Below, piece after piece: positions 1-8,681 of a stretch of 60,456 nt of DNA. This stretch comes from Pseudoxanthomonas taiwanensis (GTDB lineage: Bacteria; Pseudomonadota; Gammaproteobacteria; Xanthomonadales; Xanthomonadaceae), in assembly GCF_010093135.1 (NCBI RefSeq), contig NZ_PDWK01000007.1, positions 1 to 60,456 of the forward strand. The letters run 5' to 3'. The translations under genes and the position numbers were made by a program. The notes under the pieces are model-generated. The model made no database searches and had not been told where the DNA came from. It was given only the letters and a program-made list of their open reading frames with translations. Positions within the stretch are counted from its first letter, which is position 1. Each line of letters starts with the position of its first letter.

Positions 1-160
1 CTTCCAGCCACCCAGCTGGGACATACAATCCACTTCGGCCACGGCCGGCCCCGTTTTGTTGCCTCGAGAACAACAATTCTGCCGGGTCGGCCGTGCGCCT
101 CTCTCCCCTCAGTTGGGAGAAGAACCATTTTTTTTGGACGCCTGTGACCGCCGAAAACGA

Positions 161-220
161 GGGCCGTGGACGGCGTCGCCATCCACGGCCCCGGGCCGGC
201 CTCCGCGCGCGGAGGCCGGC
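161..220. terminator. Two adjacent GC-rich hairpins downstream of ccpA
   Basis: Two strong inverted repeats lie just past the 3' end of the peroxidase gene. The first has 10-nt arms at 161-170 and 182-191. The second, 195-220, is a perfect 26-nt palindrome made of GCCGGCCTCCGCG and its reverse. No T-run follows on either strand, so a classical intrinsic terminator is not proven; RNA 3'-end protection or a Rho-related stop are alternatives. Bases 1-160 hold no gene that I can support. Confidence 0.45.
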
Positions 221-260
221 GGTCCTTCGATTGAAGACTGGCTCCGGATGCGCGGCCGGA

Positions 261-1322
261 TCACTCCGGGCGCGGCGTGGCCGCCGTGCTCGGCGGCAGC
301 ACCGGCACGGTGACCTGCGGCTGGCGGCCGGTCAGCGTCTTCAGGAAGCGGGTGATGGACTCGACCTCGGCCGCGTCGAGCTCATGGCCCAGCTGGCTGC
401 TGCCCATGATCGCCACCGCCTGGCCCAGGTCCCACACCTTGCCGCTGTGGAAGTAGGGCGCGGTCAGCTCGACGTTGCGCAGCGGCGCGGCGCGGAACAC
501 GTACTCGTCCGAGGCGGTGTTGGTCACCGCGAAGCGGCCCTTGTCGTCGGCCGGCAGCACGTCGGCGCCCGGGCGCTCGACCACGCCGAACGGGTAATAG
601 GCTTGGCCGCCGAAGTTCGGCCCGGAATGGCAGGCCACGCAGCCCTTCTCGATGAACAGCGACAGGCCGCGCAGCTCGGCCGCGTCCAGGCTGTTCCTGC
701 CAGCCAGGAACTGGTCGAAGCGCGAGTCGGGGGTCAGCAGGGTGGTCTCGAAGGCCTCCAGGGCGCGGGCCATGTTCTCGAAGCTCACCGGCTCGCGCTC
801 GCCCGGGAAGGCGCGCTTGAACGCCTCCACGTAGGCCGGGATGCTGCGCAGGGTGGCCTCCACGCGCTCGGGCGTGTTGTTCATCTCCACGCTGGCCTGC
901 ACCGGGCCCTTGGCCTGCTCCTTCAGGTCGGAGGCGCGGCCGTCCCAGAACTGGGCGGCGTTGAGCACGGCGTTGAACACGGTGGGCGAGTTGCGCGGGC
1001 CCTTCTGCCAGCCGTGGCCGATCGAAGTCGGCACGTTGTCGGCGCCGCCGGTGGCGACGTTGTGGCAGGTGTTGCAGCTGATCACGTGGCTGCGCGACAG
1101 GCGCGGCTCGAACCACAGCGACTTGCCCAGTTCGATCTGCTCGGCGGTGATCGCCTGTCCGCGCACGCTGTCGACCTTCTTCGGGATCGGGCCGAACAGG
1201 GCCTTGGCGGTCTCGCGCAGGGAGGCCGCGTCGGGCGTATCGCCGGATGCGGCCGGCGCGGCCTGCAGGCCGGCGCAGGCCAGGGCAAGTGCGGTGGCCA
1301 GGGCGATGCTACGGGGACGCAT
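261..1322 (-). CDS. ccpA: Di-heme cytochrome c peroxidase, periplasmic
   Basis: 353 aa. A signal peptide (residues 1 to about 22, ending in an Ala-rich cleavage region) sends it to the periplasm. Two heme-binding CXXCH motifs are visible, CNTCH at 83-87 and CVACH at 228-232, with a candidate distal Met ligand at about 306 (AIMGSS). This is the domain plan of bacterial CcpA/MauG-type peroxidases, which reduce H2O2 to water using electrons from small c-type cytochromes or azurin. Length is normal for the family. An AGGAG ribosome site lies about 8-10 nt before the ATG. The upstream region carries an FNR-like site at the spacing expected of an activated promoter, fitting expression under low oxygen. 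It is divergent from the YafY-type regulator. Assignment to CcpA rather than a MauG-like paralogue rests on family resemblance only. Confidence 0.9.
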   Translation of the reverse strand: MRPRSIALATALALACAGLQAAPAASGDTPDAASLRETAKALFGPIPKKVDSVRGQAITAEQIELGKSLWFEPRLSRSHVISCNTCHNVATGGADNVPTSIGHGWQKGPRNSPTVFNAVLNAAQFWDGRASDLKEQAKGPVQASVEMNNTPERVEATLRSIPAYVEAFKRAFPGEREPVSFENMARALEAFETTLLTPDSRFDQFLAGRNSLDAAELRGLSLFIEKGCVACHSGPNFGGQAYYPFGVVERPGADVLPADDKGRFAVTNTASDEYVFRAAPLRNVELTAPYFHSGKVWDLGQAVAIMGSSQLGHELDAAEVESITRFLKTLTGRQPQVTVPVLPPSTAATPRPE

Positions 1323-1353
1323 TGGGGGGACTCCTGCTGGGGGGTCCAGGAGT

Positions 1354-1395
1354 GTTATCTATCAGCACGCGCCCGGGCGCATTGACCCCGATCAA
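1354..1395 (-). promoter_or_regulatory. Putative FNR/ANR-activated promoter of ccpA
   Basis: Bases 1382-1395 read TTGACCCCGATCAA, which matches the FNR/ANR consensus TTGAT-N4-ATCAA with one mismatch. On the minus strand a -10-like GATAAC lies at 1354-1359. The site centre (1388.5) is 32 bp from the -10 centre (1356.5), exactly the spacing of class II FNR promoters, where the activator sits at -41.5. A predicted transcript would start near 1347, 25 nt before the ccpA ATG. The match and spacing are seen directly; activation is inferred. Confidence 0.6.
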
Positions 1396-1449
1396 GCCGC
1401 CTGGCGGCTATGCTTTTGGCACTGTCGCGCAGGGCTCCGACCCGTTCCG

Positions 1450-2142
1450 ATGACCACGCGTGCCACGCGCCTGCTGCGGATGCTCGACGCGCTGCGCCAG
1501 CGGCGCGGGCCGGTGCGTGGCGCGCAGCTGGCCGAGCGGCTGGGCGTGAGCCTGCGCACGGTCTACCGCGACATCGAGGCCCTGCGCGCGCAGGGCGCGC
1601 GGATCGACGGCGACCCGGGCGTGGGCTACCGGCTGCGGCCGGGTTTCGTGATGCCGCCGCTGATGTTCCCGGCCGAGGAGCTGGAGGCGCTGGTGCTGGG
1701 CGCGCGCTGGGTGGTCGCGCACGCCGATCCGGAGCTGGCTGCCGCGGCCGGCCGCGCCCTGGACCGGATCGGCGGTGTGCTGCCCGGGCACCTGCGCCTG
1801 CAGCTGGACACCAGCGGCCTGTTCGCCCCGGAGTGGCGGCCGGCGCAGCCGGAGCCGTGGCTGCCGGCCCTGCGCCGCGCCATCCGCGACGAGCACGTGG
1901 TGCGGCTGCACTACGCCGACGCCGAGGGTCGCTGCACCGAGCGCCTGGTATGGCCCTTCGCCATGGCCTTCCTCGAGGACCGGCGCCTGATCGCGGCCTG
2001 GTGCGAGCTGCGTGGCGACTTCCGCCATTTCCGGGCCGACCGGGTGCGCGCCCTGGAGAGCACCGGGCGCCGCTACCCGGAGCCGCGCCACCGCCTGCTG
2101 CGGCGCTGGGAACAGGAACGCCTGCGCCACCACGAAGGCTGA
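1450..2142 (+). CDS. YafY-type transcriptional regulator (HTH + WYL)
   Basis: 230 aa. The N-terminal 60 residues form a DeoR/HTH_11-like winged helix (AERLGVSLRTVYRDIEALRA). The C-terminal half, from about residue 135, is a WYL-type domain (VVRLHYADAEGRC ... VWPFAMAFLEDRRLIAAW), here with a divergent WPF core. Such proteins are usually repressors that sense small ligands or nucleic acid and often act on a neighbour. The ATG at 1450 was chosen because it directly precedes the HTH; in-frame codons further upstream would run into the divergent ccpA promoter. It is followed 80 nt downstream by a glutathione S-transferase gene on the same strand, the usual kind of target, but no operator was identified. 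Confidence 0.85.
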   Translation: MTTRATRLLRMLDALRQRRGPVRGAQLAERLGVSLRTVYRDIEALRAQGARIDGDPGVGYRLRPGFVMPPLMFPAEELEALVLGARWVVAHADPELAAAAGRALDRIGGVLPGHLRLQLDTSGLFAPEWRPAQPEPWLPALRRAIRDEHVVRLHYADAEGRCTERLVWPFAMAFLEDRRLIAAWCELRGDFRHFRADRVRALESTGRRYPEPRHRLLRRWEQERLRHHEG

Positions 2143-2222
2143 GGGCGGTCCGCTGCTGACAGGAGCTGTCAGCAGGCACGGCCCACACTGCGCCCACCTC
2201 CCACCGACGATGGAGAAGCACG

Positions 2223-2750
2223 ATGGGCAAGACGCTGACCTTCTACACCCACCCGATGTCGCGGGCGCGCATCACCCGCTGGATGCTGGAGGAGACCGGC
2301 CTGCCGTACGAGGAGGTCGTGCTCGACTTCGGCGCGCCGATGAAGTCGCCCGACTACCTGGCGATCAACCCGATGGGCAAGGTGCCGGCGATCCGCCACG
2401 GCGACCTGGTGGTCACCGAGAACGCCGCCATCTGCGCCTACCTGGCCGACCTGGTGCCGGAGAAGGGGCTGGCGCCGCCGCCGGGCTCGCCGGAGCGGGG
2501 CACGTACTACCGCTGGCTGTTCTTCCTCGCCGGGCCGGTGGAGGCCCTGTTCACCGCCAAGTACGCCGGTGCGCTGGCGCCGCCGTTCAGCGCCGGCTAC
2601 GGCAGCGAGGCCGACGTGCTGCGCGTGCTGGAGCAGGCCGTGGCCGGGCGCACGCACCTGGTGGGCGACAGCTTCACCGCCGCCGATCTGATGATGGCGG
2701 CGTTCCTGGGGTATTACATGCGCATCGGCATGCTGGAAAGGCGGCCGGCC
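2223..2750 (+). pseudogene. Glutathione S-transferase gene lacking its 3' end
   Basis: Residues 1-176 are a good cytosolic GST: a thioredoxin-fold N-domain (FYTHPMSRARITRWMLEE, candidate catalytic Ser13; cis-Pro in GKVPAI; VTENAAICAYL) and most of the helical C-domain including the T-A-A-D N-capping box. Family members have about 205 aa. Here similarity stops after MLERRPA, exactly at the stop codon of the convergent mutS gene (2751-2753), and no GST stop codon is present. The same frame then runs open through antisense mutS and the next gene to 6878 because of high GC. The final helices and the intergenic spacer therefore look deleted. The stub might still fold, but a 1,551-codon readthrough product is unlikely to be functional. 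Confidence 0.7.
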
Positions 2751-5357
2751 TCACAGCAGGGACTTGAGCCGGTACAGCGCCTCCAGCGCCTGCTTCGGGG
2801 TCAGCTCGTCCGGATCCAGCGCGGCCAGCGCCTCGTGCACGGCCGAGGGCGTGGCCGAGAACAGCGCGAACTGGCGCGGCTCGTCCAGCGCCTGCGGCCC
2901 CACCGCGGCGGCGTGGGTCTCGTGGCTGCGCTGCTCCAGCTCGGCCAGGCGGCGGCGTGCCTGCTGCAGGGTGGCCCTGGGCAGGCCGGCCAGCGCCGCC
3001 ACCTGCAGGCCGAAGCTGCGGTTGGCCGCGCCTTCCTTGACCGTGTGCATGAACACCAGGCCGTCGCCGTGCTCCACCGCGTCCAGGTGCACGTTGGCGA
3101 TGCCGTCCACGCCCGGTTCGCCGGCCAGCGCGGTCAGCTCGAAGTAGTGGGTGGCGAACAGGGTCCAGCAGCGGTTGACCATGGCCAGGTGGCGGGCCAC
3201 CGCGTCGGCCAGGGCCAGGCCGTCGTAGGTGGAGGTGCCGCGGCCGATCTCGTCCATCAGCACCAGCGACTGCGGGGTGGCGTGGTGGAGGATGTAGCTG
3301 GTCTCGGCCATCTCCACCATGAAGGTGGACTGGCCGCGGGCCAGGTCGTCGCCGGCGCCGATGCGGGTGAGGATGCGGTCGATCGGGCCGATCACCGCGC
3401 GCGCGGCCGGCACGAAGCTGCCGATGTGCGCCAGCAGCACGATCAGCGCGGTCTGGCGCATGTAGGTGCTCTTGCCGCCCATGTTCGGCCCGGTGATCAC
3501 CAGCATGCGCCGCGACCGGCCATCGCGGTCCTCGTACAGGTCCAGGTCGTTGGGCTCGAACGGCTCCTCGCGCACCGCCTCCACCACCGGGTGGCGGCCG
3601 CGCTCGATGCGCAGGCAGGGCGTGTCGGTCAGCTCCGGCTGCGACCAGTCCAGCGCCTGCGCGCGCTCGGCGAAGCAGGCCAGCACGTCCAGCTCGCTGA
3701 GCGCGGCGGCGCAGCGCTTGAGCGGCTCCAGGCGCGCGTTGAGCGCGTCCAGCAGCGCCTCGTACAGTGCCTTCTCCCGCGCCAGCGCGCGCTCGCGCGC
3801 CGACAGCACCTTGTCCTCGAAGGCCTTCAGCTCCTCGGTGATGAAGCGCTCGGCGCCGGTCAGGGTCTGGCGGCGGGTGTAGTGCACCGGCGCGCGCGCG
3901 GCCTGGGCCTTGCTGATCTCGATGTAGTAGCCGTGGACGCGGTTGTAGCCCACCTTGAGCGTGGGGATGCCGGTGGCCTCGCGCTCGCGCGCCTCCAGGT
4001 CCAGCAGGAACTGGTCGGCGTGGGTGGACAGCCGGCGCAGCTCGTCCAGCTCGGCGTCGTAGCCGTCGGCGATCACCCCGCCGTCGGCCAGCTTCAGCGG
4101 CGGCTGCGGCGCCACCGCGCGGGCCAGCAGCCCGGCGACCTCGCCGTGCTCGCCCAGCTCGGCCATCAGCGTGGCCAGGCGCGGCGAGTCCAGCGGTGCC
4201 AGCTGCGCGCGCAGCTCCGGCAGCAGGGCCAGGCCGTCGCGCAGGGTGGACAGGTCGCGCGGGCGTGCCGAGCGCAGCGCCACGCGGGTGAGGATGCGCT
4301 CCAGGTCGCCCAGGCCGCGGAAACGCTCGCGCAGGGCATCGTCGGCGCGCTGCTCGATCAGCGTGGCCACGGCGTGGTGGCGCTCGCCCAGACCCTGGCG
4401 GTTGCGCAGCGGGCGGTGCAGCCAGCGCCGCAGCAGCCGCCCCCCCATTGGCGTGATGGTGCTGTCCAGCACGCCCAGCAGGGTGTGGCGGTGGGCGCCG
4501 TCCACCCGGCTGTCCCGTTCCCGGTGGCGGCGGGTGGCCGCGTTCATCACGATCGCGTCGCCGGCCGTCTCCGCCGCGATCGAGGTCAGGTGCGGCAGGT
4601 TCTGCTTCTGCGTCTCCTCGACGTAGCCCAGCAGGGCGCCGGCGGCGGCGATGGCCAGCGGCATGTCCTCGATGCCGAAGCCGGTCAGGTCGTGCACGCC
4701 GAAGAAGCGCAGCAGCTGGCGGCGGCCGCTGTCCGGGTCGAACAGCCACGGCGCACGCCGCCGCGTGGCCCCGTCGAACAGCAGCGGCGGCCAGCCTTCC
4801 TCGTCCGGAAGCAGCAGCTCGGCCGGTTCCAGCCGGGCCAGCTCGGCATTGAGCGCGTCCTCGTTCTCCACCTGGTTGACCAGGAAGCGGCCGCCGGCCA
4901 GGTCGGCCCAGGCCAGGCCGTAGCCGGAGCGGCCGCGCGCCACCGCCATCAGCAGGGTGTCGCGGCGCTCGTCCAGCAGTGCCTCGTCGGTCACCGTGCC
5001 CGGGGTGACGATGCGCACCACCTTGCGCTCGACCAGGCCCTTGCTGGCGGCCGGATCGCCGATCTGCTCGCAGATGGCCACCGACTCGCCCAGCGCCACC
5101 AGCCGCGCCAGGTAGCTCTCGTAGGAGTGCACCGGCACGCCGGCCATCGGGATCGGCGCGCCGGCCGAGCTGCCGCGCTGGGTGAGGGTGATGTCCAGCA
5201 GCCGCGCCGCCTTGCGGGCGTCGTCGTAGAACAGCTCGTAGAAGTCCCCCATCCGGAAGAACAGCAGCAGGTCCGGGTACTCCGCCTTGGCGGCGAAGTA
5301 CTGCTTCATCAGCGGGGGGTGCTCGGGCGCGGCGGACTTGTCGGAGGTCCTGGTCAT
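2751..5357 (-). CDS. mutS: DNA mismatch repair protein MutS
   Basis: 868 aa, full length. The N-terminal mismatch-binding Phe-X-Glu motif is present ([11 protein letters not shown]), and the C-terminal ATPase carries Walker A (GPNMGGKST) and the following conserved segments ([20 protein letters not shown]). MutS scans DNA for base mismatches and small loops and recruits MutL. Its C-terminus reads as a normal MutS end ([12 protein letters not shown]). The stop codon abuts the truncated GST gene with no spacer, so the two convergent genes share the junction. A 45-bp gap separates its start from the stop of the upstream, co-directional diguanylate cyclase. Confidence 0.98.
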   Translation of the reverse strand: MTRTSDKSAAPEHPPLMKQYFAAKAEYPDLLLFFRMGDFYELFYDDARKAARLLDITLTQRGSSAGAPIPMAGVPVHSYESYLARLVALGESVAICEQIGDPAASKGLVERKVVRIVTPGTVTDEALLDERRDTLLMAVARGRSGYGLAWADLAGGRFLVNQVENEDALNAELARLEPAELLLPDEEGWPPLLFDGATRRRAPWLFDPDSGRRQLLRFFGVHDLTGFGIEDMPLAIAAAGALLGYVEETQKQNLPHLTSIAAETAGDAIVMNAATRRHRERDSRVDGAHRHTLLGVLDSTITPMGGRLLRRWLHRPLRNRQGLGERHHAVATLIEQRADDALRERFRGLGDLERILTRVALRSARPRDLSTLRDGLALLPELRAQLAPLDSPRLATLMAELGEHGEVAGLLARAVAPQPPLKLADGGVIADGYDAELDELRRLSTHADQFLLDLEAREREATGIPTLKVGYNRVHGYYIEISKAQAARAPVHYTRRQTLTGAERFITEELKAFEDKVLSARERALAREKALYEALLDALNARLEPLKRCAAALSELDVLACFAERAQALDWSQPELTDTPCLRIERGRHPVVEAVREEPFEPNDLDLYEDRDGRSRRMLVITGPNMGGKSTYMRQTALIVLLAHIGSFVPAARAVIGPIDRILTRIGAGDDLARGQSTFMVEMAETSYILHHATPQSLVLMDEIGRGTSTYDGLALADAVARHLAMVNRCWTLFATHYFELTALAGEPGVDGIANVHLDAVEHGDGLVFMHTVKEGAANRSFGLQVAALAGLPRATLQQARRRLAELEQRSHETHAAAVGPQALDEPRQFALFSATPSAVHEALAALDPDELTPKQALEALYRLKSLL

Positions 5358-5402
5358 CGGGACGCGGAAGGTGCGGGGCCGCCGATTGTAGCGGCCCGCG
5401 CC

Positions 5403-6839
5403 TCAGCGCCGCAGCGCGCGCTGTCCCGGCGGTTCGGGCAGGTCGCCGTCGGCCACGACCACACGGTTGCGGCCGCCGCGCTTGGCCTGGTACATGGCCG
5501 CGTCGGCGCGGGCCAGCACCCGTGCGTAGTCGGGGGGGCCGTCCTGCACCGCCACGCCGATGCTGGCGGTCAGCGGCAGGGGGCCGCCGTCGGGCAGCGG
5601 CAGCGGGTTCTGCTCCAGGGTGCGGCGCAGGGCGTTGGCGATGGCGACCGCCTCGGTGCGGCCGACCGAGCCCAGCACCACCACGAACTCCTCGCCCCCG
5701 TAGCGGAACAGGTAGTCGCTGCTGCGGGTGTTCTCCTCCAGCAGCTGGGCCACGTGCTGCAGGGCGCGGTCGCCGGTCTCGTGGCCGTAGCGGTCGTTGA
5801 TCGCCTTGAAGTGGTCCAGGTCCAGCATCAGCACGGCGAACTGCCGGCCGGTGTTGGCCTGCAGCGCCACCTCGCGGCGCAGCACGGTCGGCAGGAAGCG
5901 GCGGTTGAGCAGGCGGGGCAGGGCGTCGCGGCCGGCCTCCAGGTCGCCGATGCCCTCGAACATCATCGCGACCAGGTGGCGGATGCGCCCGGCCCAGCCG
6001 CGCACGTCGTCCAGCAGCGCACGGCGCGCCGCCGCGTCGGCCGCCGGCAGGCGCTGGCGCAGCTCGGCGTCGATGCGCGCGGCCAGCTGCGACACCTCCC
6101 GGGTTTCGGCGGTGTCGCCGAAGCTGGCCAGGCCCTTGTGCATGAACCACAGGCCGAACTCCGAGCGGGAGAGCAGCAGCGGCTCCACCGGGCCGGGCTG
6201 CTCGGCGGTCAGCGCGTACAGCAGGGCGTTCTCCCACGACAGCAGCAGCGCGCGCTGGCGCTCGCGCTCGGTGCTGACGTTCTGGATCAGCGAGAACAGG
6301 CGGAAGGAGCCGTCCAGCTCGGCGGCCGCATCGCGCGAGCTGGCGTAGGAGCGGCCCATCGCCTCCAGGGCCAGGTCCATCAGCGCGTCCACCAGGATCA
6401 CCGCCTCCAGGGCCTGCCCCTGGTCGCGCGCGCGGGCGCGGATGTCCTCGTACAGGCGCTGCTTGAGCAGGCGCATGCCGCGCCCGACCAGGTCCATCGG
6501 GATGCCGATGCGCGCATGCACCTGGCCGACGTGCTCCTGCAGCCGGTGCAGCGCCTCCGCCTCCGCCGGCGGCGAGGCCAGCAGCTGCAGCAGCCAGCGC
6601 CGCAGCGAGGGCTTGAGCCGCTCCTGGACCTGCCCGGGGTCGAGGAAGCGGCTGGCGCGCCGGTCGCCGAGCAGCTCGGCGTAGAACAGGTCGACCAGGG
6701 CGGGCGCGGTGGCGGTGGTGGCCTCCGCCACCAGCGTGCCGGCCGGCGAGCGCGTGCCGGCGATGTACTGCTCCCACCGGGCGAGCAGGCGCGGGTCGGC
6801 CGGAGGGCGTGCTTCGGAGGCTGTGGATCGGGAAGGCAT
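5403..6839 (-). CDS. Globin-coupled diguanylate cyclase (DosC-like oxygen sensor)
   Basis: 478 aa. Residues 1 to about 165 are a sensor globin: the segment VGQVHARIGIPMDLVGRG (104-121) matches the proximal-heme region of globin-coupled sensors such as E. coli DosC, making His108 the likely heme ligand. A helical middle domain (about 170-320) leads to a C-terminal GGDEF domain with DLDHFKAINDRYGHETGD, an intact GGEEF active site (381-385) and an RxxD inhibitory I-site (RSSD, 372-375) at the usual five-residue spacing. It should make cyclic di-GMP from two GTP in response to O2 or other heme ligands, with product feedback. The ATG at 6839 gives the complete globin; the longer open frame upstream is antisense to the metal exporter. 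Confidence 0.88.
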   Translation of the reverse strand: MPSRSTASEARPPADPRLLARWEQYIAGTRSPAGTLVAEATTATAPALVDLFYAELLGDRRASRFLDPGQVQERLKPSLRRWLLQLLASPPAEAEALHRLQEHVGQVHARIGIPMDLVGRGMRLLKQRLYEDIRARARDQGQALEAVILVDALMDLALEAMGRSYASSRDAAAELDGSFRLFSLIQNVSTERERQRALLLSWENALLYALTAEQPGPVEPLLLSRSEFGLWFMHKGLASFGDTAETREVSQLAARIDAELRQRLPAADAAARRALLDDVRGWAGRIRHLVAMMFEGIGDLEAGRDALPRLLNRRFLPTVLRREVALQANTGRQFAVLMLDLDHFKAINDRYGHETGDRALQHVAQLLEENTRSSDYLFRYGGEEFVVVLGSVGRTEAVAIANALRRTLEQNPLPLPDGGPLPLTASIGVAVQDGPPDYARVLARADAAMYQAKRGGRNRVVVADGDLPEPPGQRALRR

Positions 6840-6977
6840 GGCTGGGATTGTCGCCCGTGGCTCCGTCCCAGCGCCTGAACACTCCCCGTGGACGGGCTTG
6901 ACACGGCAGGGAGCAGGGACCGGCGCGCGCGGCGGATGTAATAGTCTCCGCTGCCCGGATCGCCCATAGTCGCGCCC

Positions 6978-8060
6978 ATGGACCACGACGTTGCCAAGCA
7001 TCCGCGGCTCCAGGGCGCCGGCGTGCGGCAGGGGCCGGGTGGTTCCGGCCACGGGCACGGCCCCGGTGGCGGTGACCCCCATGACCACCACCACGCGGAC
7101 GGGGACCACGTCCACGGTGACGGCCAGGCGGGCCACCACCATCACCATCATCATCACCACGGCCTGGGCGGGCACAGCCACGTGCCGGCCGAAATCCGCC
7201 ACGAGAAGCCGCTGTGGTGGGCGCTGGGCCTGACCGCCACGGTGCTGCTGGCCGAGCTGGCCGGCGGCTGGCTGACCGGCAGCCTGGCCCTGCTGTCGGA
7301 CGCGGCCCACATGGCCACCGACGTGCTGGCCCTGGCCATCGCCCTGGTGGCGGTGCGCCTGGCACGGCGCCCGCCGGACGCGCGCCGCACCTACGGCTAT
7401 GCCCGCTTCGAGGCCCTCGGCGCGCTGGCCAACGGCAGCCTGCTGTTCGTGCTGGCCGGCTACATCCTGTGGGAAGCGGTGCAGCGGGTGCTGGAGCCGC
7501 GGCCGGTGGCCAGCGTGGGCATGCTGGCGGTGGCGGTGCTGGGCCTGGCCTGCAATCTGGTGGCGATGAGGCTGCTGCACGCCGGGGCGGGGCAGAGCCT
7601 CAACCTCAAGGGCGCCTACCTGGAGGTGTGGAGCGACATGCTCGGCTCGCTGGCGGTGATCCTGGCCGCGGTGCTGATCCGCCTCACCGGCTGGTACTGG
7701 GTGGACCCGCTGCTGGCGGTGCTGCTGGGCCTGTGGGTGCTGCCGCGTACCTGGGTGCTGCTGCGCGAGGCCGGCAACGTGCTGATGGAGGGTGTGCCAC
7801 GCGGGGTGGACGTGGATGCGGTCCGCGCCAGCCTGCAGACCCATCCGCAGGTGGACAGCGTGCACGACCTGCACGTGTGGGCGCTGGCCTCGCGCACCCC
7901 GGCGCTGACCGCGCACGTGGTGGTGGCTGCCGGCGACCACGAGCGGGTGCGGCGCGAGCTGGCCGGCACCCTGCGCGAGCGGCACGGCATCGCCCACGTC
8001 ACCCTGCAGCTGGAGTCCGGCCGCGAGGCCTGCGCCGGCTGTGACGGGCACGGGCACTGA
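6978..8060 (+). CDS. czcD: CzcD-type cation diffusion facilitator (Zn/Co/Cd exporter), His-rich N-terminus
   Basis: 360 aa inner-membrane protein with six predicted transmembrane helices between about residues 75 and 270. The metal-site motif HxxxD is in TM2 (DAAHMATD), TM5 carries the CzcD-type AYLEVWSDMLGS, and a cytoplasmic C-terminal ferredoxin-like domain follows (HDLHVWAL). The first 70 residues are packed with His, Gly and Asp and include nine consecutive His; the C-terminus ends CAGCDGHGH. It exports divalent cations in exchange for protons. Strong resemblance to Cupriavidus CzcD throughout the core supports the name; the metal preference is inferred. It is divergent from the diguanylate cyclase gene, with 138 bp between them. 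Confidence 0.92.
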   Translation: MDHDVAKHPRLQGAGVRQGPGGSGHGHGPGGGDPHDHHHADGDHVHGDGQAGHHHHHHHHHGLGGHSHVPAEIRHEKPLWWALGLTATVLLAELAGGWLTGSLALLSDAAHMATDVLALAIALVAVRLARRPPDARRTYGYARFEALGALANGSLLFVLAGYILWEAVQRVLEPRPVASVGMLAVAVLGLACNLVAMRLLHAGAGQSLNLKGAYLEVWSDMLGSLAVILAAVLIRLTGWYWVDPLLAVLLGLWVLPRTWVLLREAGNVLMEGVPRGVDVDAVRASLQTHPQVDSVHDLHVWALASRTPALTAHVVVAAGDHERVRRELAGTLRERHGIAHVTLQLESGREACAGCDGHGH

Positions 8061-8152
8061 CCGGCCACCGGGGCGGCACCGGGGGGCACCGGGCAGACAG
8101 GCGCCGGCGTTTGGGCTAAAACGGCATGATCCCACCCCGCCCGGTCGCCCCG

Positions 8153-8650
8153 ATGCAAAGCCCTTCCGATGCGCAGCTGCGCCAGCAGGCCCAGGCCCTG
8201 GGCGAGCGGCTGCGCGCCGCCCGCGACGTCCTGGTCACCGCCGAGAGCTGCACCGGCGGCTGGATCGCCAAGTGTCTGACCGACATCCCCGGCTCCTCGG
8301 AGTGGTTCGACTGCGGCATGGTCGCCTACAGCTACGAGGCCAAGCAGGCCCTGCTGGGGGTGCGCCCGCAGACCCTGGAGGAGCACGGCGCGGTCAGCCG
8401 TGAGACCGCCATCGAGATGGTCTCCGGCGCGCTGGTCCACTCCGGCGCCACCGTCGCGGTGGCGGTGACCGGCATCGCCGGCCCCGGTGGCGGCAGCCCC
8501 GGCAAGCCGGTGGGCACGGTGTGGATCGCCTGGAAGCGGCGCGGCGGCTACGCCCGCGCCGAGGTGTTCCACTTCGGCGGCGACCGCGAGGCGGTGCGCC
8601 GGCAGACCGTCGGCCGTGCGCTGCAGGGCGTGGAGGCGCTGCTGCCGTGA
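8153..8650 (+). CDS. pncC: Nicotinamide-nucleotide amidohydrolase PncC (CinA C-terminal family)
   Basis: 165 aa, the single-domain form of the CinA C-terminal family. Signature segments are TAESCTGGWIAKCLTDIPGSSEWF near residue 33 and VTGIAGPGGGSPGKPVGTVWIA in the last third. The enzyme deamidates nicotinamide mononucleotide to nicotinate mononucleotide in NAD recycling. The ATG at 8153 is preferred to 8126 because family members begin just before the first helix. A weak -10-like TAAAAC lies at about 8117. In many gammaproteobacteria this gene precedes recA; here it is separated from lexA-recA by a UbiB-type kinase. Confidence 0.93.
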   Translation: MQSPSDAQLRQQAQALGERLRAARDVLVTAESCTGGWIAKCLTDIPGSSEWFDCGMVAYSYEAKQALLGVRPQTLEEHGAVSRETAIEMVSGALVHSGATVAVAVTGIAGPGGGSPGKPVGTVWIAWKRRGGYARAEVFHFGGDREAVRRQTVGRALQGVEALLP

Positions 8651-8681
8651 GGCCGCACCGCCGCCGCGGGGAGGTGCGCTG

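Noticed and set aside
93-1385. 430-codon plus-strand open frame opposite ccpA
   Set aside because: Antisense shadow of a gene with two CXXCH motifs and a signal peptide; no recognisable content of its own.
6898-6944. TTGACA and TAATAG before the metal exporter as a promoter pair
   Set aside because: The two hexamers are 35 bp apart, too far even for MerR-type promoters, so I do not call a promoter.
2674-7365. 1,563-codon minus-strand open frame over mutS and the cyclase
   Set aside because: Out of frame with both genes, Arg/Ala/Pro/Gly composition, no domain; mutS and the cyclase explain the region.
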